Below are positions 60,146-64,000 of a stretch of DNA of 64,000 nt, piece after piece. Source of the DNA: Spirochaetota bacterium (GTDB lineage: Bacteria; Spirochaetota; UBA4802; JAFGDQ01); assembly GCA_016932015.1 (NCBI GenBank), contig JAFGDQ010000055.1, positions 1-64,000 of the forward strand, given 5' to 3'. The notes beneath the pieces were generated by a model. The model did no database searches. It was not told the origin of the DNA and saw nothing but the letters and a program-made list of their open reading frames with translations. Both the position numbers and the translations under genes were made by a program. Every line of letters starts with the position of its first letter. Position 1 is the stretch's first letter.

Positions 60146-62296
60146 TTATTGTCCAAGGGGTTTGATGTTTCTGCTGTCAGCAATGTCATCCCCCCTGGCC
60201 TGAAAGGACATTATATACCAGTCCCCTTCTTTTTTTAGGGTTGGAATTTTTAGCAATCTTCCGATCAGCTGAGCCTGGGGAAGATTGGGAATATCCTGAA
60301 TAAAATAATCATTAAATTCAAGAATATATTTCAGTTCACCCGGATATTTTTTGTTTTCTCCGGCAGGGATAATAAAATACCCGTTTACCTTCAGCCTGAC
60401 ATCCGGCGAATTAAAAAGCATTGAATTTATATAACAGTTGTTTTCCAGTATGCTTGCATTCCCGTAAATTTTGTTGAATTCAATATCTTTTAATTTATAC
60501 TTTAATTCAGATAAATATACCGACAGACTTTTCTGCAGTCCGGTATTTACCAGCTTGCCTTTATCCACTTCAACTTCGATTTTAGCTTTAAGTGACTCAA
60601 AAAGGCTCTTACCTTTTTCAATGCCGAATTCAAAATTTACATTTCCACTTGCAGTACCGTAAATTCTTCCGGTTAAATCATCATCAAATTTTGAGAGGTC
60701 CTGCACTTTTATGTCTGTGAAATTTGTTTTAAGATCAACATACGGTATGCTGCTTTTAATATCCAGAAAACCTTTTGCTTCAATATTTCCGTTTAAAAAT
60801 ATGCTGCTGATCCGGTTAAGATTAAGGATCCCATTAATAAATGAATAATTTAAATAAATATCCGAAAAATTATAATCATCAATATAAAGATTACCTATTT
60901 CAACCAAACCGGTTATTTCCGATTGAATTGTTTCAACAGAAAACGATTTTCCTGCGTCCTGCGATTCATCAGTACTGTACCTGAATTCCGCAGCGTAAAT
61001 ATTTAACAGTATTTTCTGAAAATTGTCACCTGAAGTGCTTATGGAAAGTGTGCAGGGCTGATTATAAATAAAAGCAGGCAGCTTCTCAATATGAATATTG
61101 CTGTTAACAACAGGTATTTCACCGTTTATTCTTAATACTCTTGTCTTTCCGCTGTAATAGCTGGCATTGTTTAAAGTTATATTTCCGTTCAATTTATGAT
61201 TATAATAATTCAAATTACCGATTACTCTGCCGGAAGCATTGTCCGGCAGAAATGGAAGTACAGGCCTTAAATCATTAACGTATGAATCGATTTCAGTAAT
61301 ATTAAACTTCAATATTAAATCTTCTACCTGGCTGCTGTAGGAAATCATTATTTCATTTATAAAAAAAACTGACTTTTCCAGTTTACCTTCAATATTCAAA
61401 AGCTCGACAGTACTGTTTTCAATATCTACTTTACACTGTCCGTCAACTCTGGCAAATTTCGAATTTGTCAAAAGAGATTTTCCAACTGCAAATCCGTTGA
61501 CCATTTTTTTACTGACTTTTAAAGCATTTATATTTCCCGTAAAATTCTGATACGGCAAAGTAAAACCTTCCACCCATGTGTACACCCAAAGTAATGAGCA
61601 GTTTTCAAGTTTGTAATCACCGGTAACCAGAAAATCATCAGGATATACGTAAATATCGACATCATCAGACTCAATGACTCCGCGTTTACCCGGAAGAATT
61701 ACTTTACAGTCACGAATCTCTGTTCTGTCCTTCCTGTCCAGATATAATGTGCCGTTAAAAAGATATGTTCCTTCAAGAGGTTTTAAAATTTCGGGAGGGT
61801 CCTTCAGAGTAAGCTCGGCATTCTCAAGTCCGATAGCGGTTATCCTGGTTTCAATATCGGTTCCGCTTCCGCCGTTGCTTTTTATATCCTGAAGCAGACT
61901 TTCAATATTTGACATTTCGTCTTTATAAATTATATTTAATTTTAAATTATTTAAAATAATCTTGCTTATTACAAATTTTTTATTTAGAAGAGGTATCAGA
62001 GAAAATCTGATATTTGCAGTTTGTGCGGATGCAAAGACACCTGTTTCCGGTACAACCTGACCGGAATCATCCTTTGAGTAAATAGTGATATCGGTTAAAT
62101 TTATCCCGTTTAATCCGTATTTAATACCTGAAATTACAACTTTTCTGTTTAATATTTCTTCCGCTTTTGTTACGACTATGGATAACACTTTATCCCTGGG
62201 ATAATAATAAACAACCAGAAATGTTGAAACTGCAAGTAATATTATCAGGATAGAAATAACAAGTGCAACAAACTTAATAAACCTTACTTTCCTCAC
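60146..62296 (-). CDS. AsmA-like / large envelope protein
   Basis: A 716-residue protein anchored by one N-terminal transmembrane segment (FVALVISILIILLAVSTFLVVYYYP), with the rest periplasmic. The first 60 residues (VTKAEEILNRKVVISGIKYGLNGINLTDITIY) and the beta-rich tail (VYLSELKYKLKDIEF) fit the AsmA/TamB-like group, which bridges the inner and outer membranes in lipid transport. It is assigned by overall shape rather than strong motifs. The start is a GTG at 62296, inside the 3' end of the cyclic-nucleotide-binding gene, so translation is coupled and the two may share a function in envelope upkeep. Uncertain: other repetitive envelope proteins look alike. Confidence 0.7.
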   Translation of the reverse strand: MRKVRFIKFVALVISILIILLAVSTFLVVYYYPRDKVLSIVVTKAEEILNRKVVISGIKYGLNGINLTDITIYSKDDSGQVVPETGVFASAQTANIRFSLIPLLNKKFVISKIILNNLKLNIIYKDEMSNIESLLQDIKSNGGSGTDIETRITAIGLENAELTLKDPPEILKPLEGTYLFNGTLYLDRKDRTEIRDCKVILPGKRGVIESDDVDIYVYPDDFLVTGDYKLENCSLLWVYTWVEGFTLPYQNFTGNINALKVSKKMVNGFAVGKSLLTNSKFARVDGQCKVDIENSTVELLNIEGKLEKSVFFINEIMISYSSQVEDLILKFNITEIDSYVNDLRPVLPFLPDNASGRVIGNLNYYNHKLNGNITLNNASYYSGKTRVLRINGEIPVVNSNIHIEKLPAFIYNQPCTLSISTSGDNFQKILLNIYAAEFRYSTDESQDAGKSFSVETIQSEITGLVEIGNLYIDDYNFSDIYLNYSFINGILNLNRISSIFLNGNIEAKGFLDIKSSIPYVDLKTNFTDIKVQDLSKFDDDLTGRIYGTASGNVNFEFGIEKGKSLFESLKAKIEVEVDKGKLVNTGLQKSLSVYLSELKYKLKDIEFNKIYGNASILENNCYINSMLFNSPDVRLKVNGYFIIPAGENKKYPGELKYILEFNDYFIQDIPNLPQAQLIGRLLKIPTLKKEGDWYIMSFQARGDDIADSRNIKPLGQ

Positions 62297-63494
62297 GCTT
62301 TTTATCCATCATGGCCTTTTTCTTAAAATACTGAACACTTTTTTCCAGTTCTTCAAGATTCTTGCAAACAATTTTTCCGCCTTCAAGCGTAAAGAATTTA
62401 TCTTCTAAAAACTGGCTTATTAAGATACTGCCTTTTTCAGGAGGGATTCCGACCATCTGCAGCAATTCATTTGTTCCTATTTCAAAGTTATGCGCGTTAT
62501 GCGAATGAAGTGCTATCTTCTGCTTCTCAAGCTGAAGAAGAAGAATATCGTAAATTCTTGCCAGAGGATCTTTGATAGTAAGATTTTCAAGCTGGCGGTA
62601 GGCGGTCCATATTCTTTCGCTTAACAGACTGATTATTTTTATGGCAAGCTGAGGTTTCATATGGACCATTTCCTCAAAGTTGGCCTTGTTAATTGCCATA
62701 AGAGAAACATCGCCAAAGGAAATCGCGGAGGCGTTTCTGGGTTTATTATCCAGAAGAGACTGCTCTCCGAAAATATCTCCCGGCTTCAGAACCGCAAGGA
62801 GCATTTCCTCATCACCGCTAATACGGGTAATTTTAACTTTTCCACTCTGAATAATATATACTTCACTGCCCGGTTCATTTTCACAAAAGATCATCATATT
62901 ATCCGGGTACACTTTTTTAAGCTCATTCGCCGGATTTTCAGGAACTTTTAACGGAGCATTCATTGATTTCAGGCTGGAAATAGCATCTTCCACATTGTTA
63001 CCGTTCGGGCAATTCTCAATATATTTCTGATACGCATAAATCGCGTGCCTCAAAGATTTCTTTTTGTAATAATATTCGCCTATTGTAAACAGGTGCTCAA
63101 AATTTTCTTCAGCTGCGTTCTGCAAGGTAAGCCTGGTTATTGCCTGATTAAAAAGCCTTAATCTGCGGCTGAAAAACCTGATTATTTTCATTGCGATTAC
63201 AGGATTTTTCTGGATCAGCATGCCGAACTGTTCTCTTTCAACTGAAATAAGAGACACATTTGAAACAGCTACTGCAGTCTCAATTCTGGCACGATTACTC
63301 ATACATGAAATCACACCGAAAAAATCACCCGGTCCAAGAACGCTGGAAGTATCATCAGCGATTGTAGGATTTTCTTTAATAATTTTTACATTCCCGCTTC
63401 TGATAATATAGAAATTATCTGCATTTTTCTTACCTTCAACAATTATGAAGGATCTGGTTAGATAATTTACAACTTTAAATTGGGTTGAGGCCAT
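62274..63494 (-). CDS. Protein with two cyclic-nucleotide-binding domains
   Basis: A 406-residue protein with CNB domains at about 10-115 and 195-310 (GDFFGVIS and PGDIFGEQSLLDNKPRNASA, the phosphate-binding cassette of the second). Only the second cassette keeps the E...R.A pattern that binds cyclic nucleotides; the first (RIETAV) is degenerate. Between them lies a short TPR-like helical part (HLFTIGEYYYKKKSLRHAIYAYQKYIENCP). A C-terminal winged-helix-like stretch (TNELLQMVGIPPEKGSILISQFLEDKFF) recalls Crp, so DNA binding is possible. Similar proteins occur in Treponema-type spirochaetes, from memory. It is translated with the AsmA-like gene and lies divergent from the gene at the right edge. 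Confidence 0.85.
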   Translation of the reverse strand: MASTQFKVVNYLTRSFIIVEGKKNADNFYIIRSGNVKIIKENPTIADDTSSVLGPGDFFGVISCMSNRARIETAVAVSNVSLISVEREQFGMLIQKNPVIAMKIIRFFSRRLRLFNQAITRLTLQNAAEENFEHLFTIGEYYYKKKSLRHAIYAYQKYIENCPNGNNVEDAISSLKSMNAPLKVPENPANELKKVYPDNMMIFCENEPGSEVYIIQSGKVKITRISGDEEMLLAVLKPGDIFGEQSLLDNKPRNASAISFGDVSLMAINKANFEEMVHMKPQLAIKIISLLSERIWTAYRQLENLTIKDPLARIYDILLLQLEKQKIALHSHNAHNFEIGTNELLQMVGIPPEKGSILISQFLEDKFFTLEGGKIVCKNLEELEKSVQYFKKKAMMDKKREESKVY

Positions 63495-63828
63495 ATCTTT
63501 CTTGAACCTGCTGGCAGTGTATTCACTATAATATATTTATCATAATTAAAATCGGCATAAAATCAAGTATTTTCAATAAATAAACATCTAATTACAATAT
63601 TTTTATAATAAATGCAAAATCTCTTAATTTATTGATTATATACGTTAAAAAATATTCGATTGAATAAGAATGAACTATTAAGGATTATAATAATGGAAAG
63701 TCCCGGAATAAATGCCGCATAGTATTTTAAAACATAAATCATATGATTAAATACTACAGCATTTTATTTTATTATATTAAATATTTTATTTACATCTCTA
63801 AGATTAGAAGGAGGAAGATAATTAAAGT

Positions 63829-63857
63829 TGACATTTGCTACAATACCTTTTAATATT
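63829..63857 (+). promoter_or_regulatory. Putative sigma-70 promoter of the right-edge gene
   Basis: TTGACA (63829-63834) and TAATAT (63852-63857) are 17 bases apart, a near-consensus pair. Transcription would start near 63864, about 59 bases before the ATG at 63923. The stretch 63495-63828 shows no gene. Confidence 0.6.
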
Positions 63858-63922
63858 CCGTATCATTTATCATAAAAAATACTGTTTTTCTCTTGTTATA
63901 GTAAATAATAAAGAGGTGTCTT

Positions 63923-64000
63923 ATGTTAAGAAAAAAATCTGCTGATAAAAAAAAGGAGAAACCCGATAAAAATTATTTCATAGTTCTCATGAAAAAAAGC
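63923..64000 (+). CDS. Truncated gene at the right edge
   Basis: An ATG at 63923 is preceded by AAGAGGTGTCTT, a good ribosome binding site, and lies downstream of a good promoter. The readable 26 residues (MLRKKSADKKKEKPDKNYFI and on) are very lysine-rich and run off the window. The short fragment matches nothing I recognise. Confidence 0.6.
   Translation, partial: MLRKKSADKKKEKPDKNYFIVLMKKS

Noticed and set aside
1-64000. tRNA, rRNA, CRISPR arrays, insertion sequences
   Set aside because: No cloverleaf, rRNA segment, regularly spaced direct repeats or transposase frames were seen by eye; a tRNA or covariance-model scan was not possible.

Overview
The window is a gene-dense, AT-rich chromosomal segment from a bacterium with a Gram-negative envelope (TonB-dependent receptor, OmpA-type protein, lipoproteins). 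Its metabolism looks anaerobic: a glycyl radical enzyme with its activase, a trimeric [FeFe] hydrogenase, oxygen-sensitive radical SAM proteins and an Fe-S/FAD Old Yellow Enzyme. A two-domain cyclic-nucleotide-binding protein, an RRM/RGG RNA-binding protein, a giant kinase/ATPase/histidine kinase, a 7TMR-DISM hybrid kinase and a TRAP transporter together suggest an anaerobic or fermentative member of the Spirochaetota. This placement is inferred from gene content; no rRNA gene is present. I found no rRNA, tRNA, CRISPR array or insertion sequence by eye.

Region 1 (1-14.4 kb) holds mostly single genes: an RRM protein, a radical SAM protein, a flavin reductase and methyltransferase pair, a MATE exporter, a large repeat-rich lipoprotein, an arylamine N-acetyltransferase, a hybrid sensor kinase whose reading frame is broken near its 5' end, and an NmrA-like oxidoreductase. 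Region 2 (14.7-24.7 kb) has a GH3 glycosidase, a glycyl radical enzyme with its activating enzyme, a eukaryote-like cyclophilin and a degenerate-GGDEF/EAL protein. Region 3 (30.1-24.7 kb, minus strand) is a four-gene envelope operon: a probable outer-membrane barrel, a lipoprotein with a TonB C-terminal domain, a TonB-dependent receptor and an OmpA/PD40 protein.

Region 4 (30.3-39.5 kb) starts with an acyl-CoA dehydrogenase fused to a rubredoxin domain and a dihydroorotate-dehydrogenase-like flavoprotein. Then comes a tight hydrogenase operon whose NuoF-like subunit is fused to a GltD/NfnL-like NADPH module. The three subunits have sites for NADH, a second pyridine nucleotide (probably NADPH) and H2, which suggests an electron-bifurcating enzyme. 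A small unknown membrane protein follows. Region 5 (44.4-39.6 kb, minus) reads as an operon: Old Yellow Enzyme, methyltransferase-like protein, PP-loop thiolase with an RNA-binding tail, and a ThiF/MoeB-like adenylyltransferase.

Region 6 (51.2-44.6 kb, minus) is one 2208-residue signalling protein with a pseudokinase head. Region 7 (51.7-64 kb) has CinA plus an amidohydrolase, a DctP-DctQ-DctM TRAP transporter, an HNH endonuclease, pyruvate kinase, and a minus-strand pair (two-domain cyclic-nucleotide-binding protein and AsmA-like protein). A truncated gene lies at the right edge. Several intergenic regions carry strong inverted repeats that the genes do not explain (1.1-1.2, 17.6, 31.7 and 51.5 kb).
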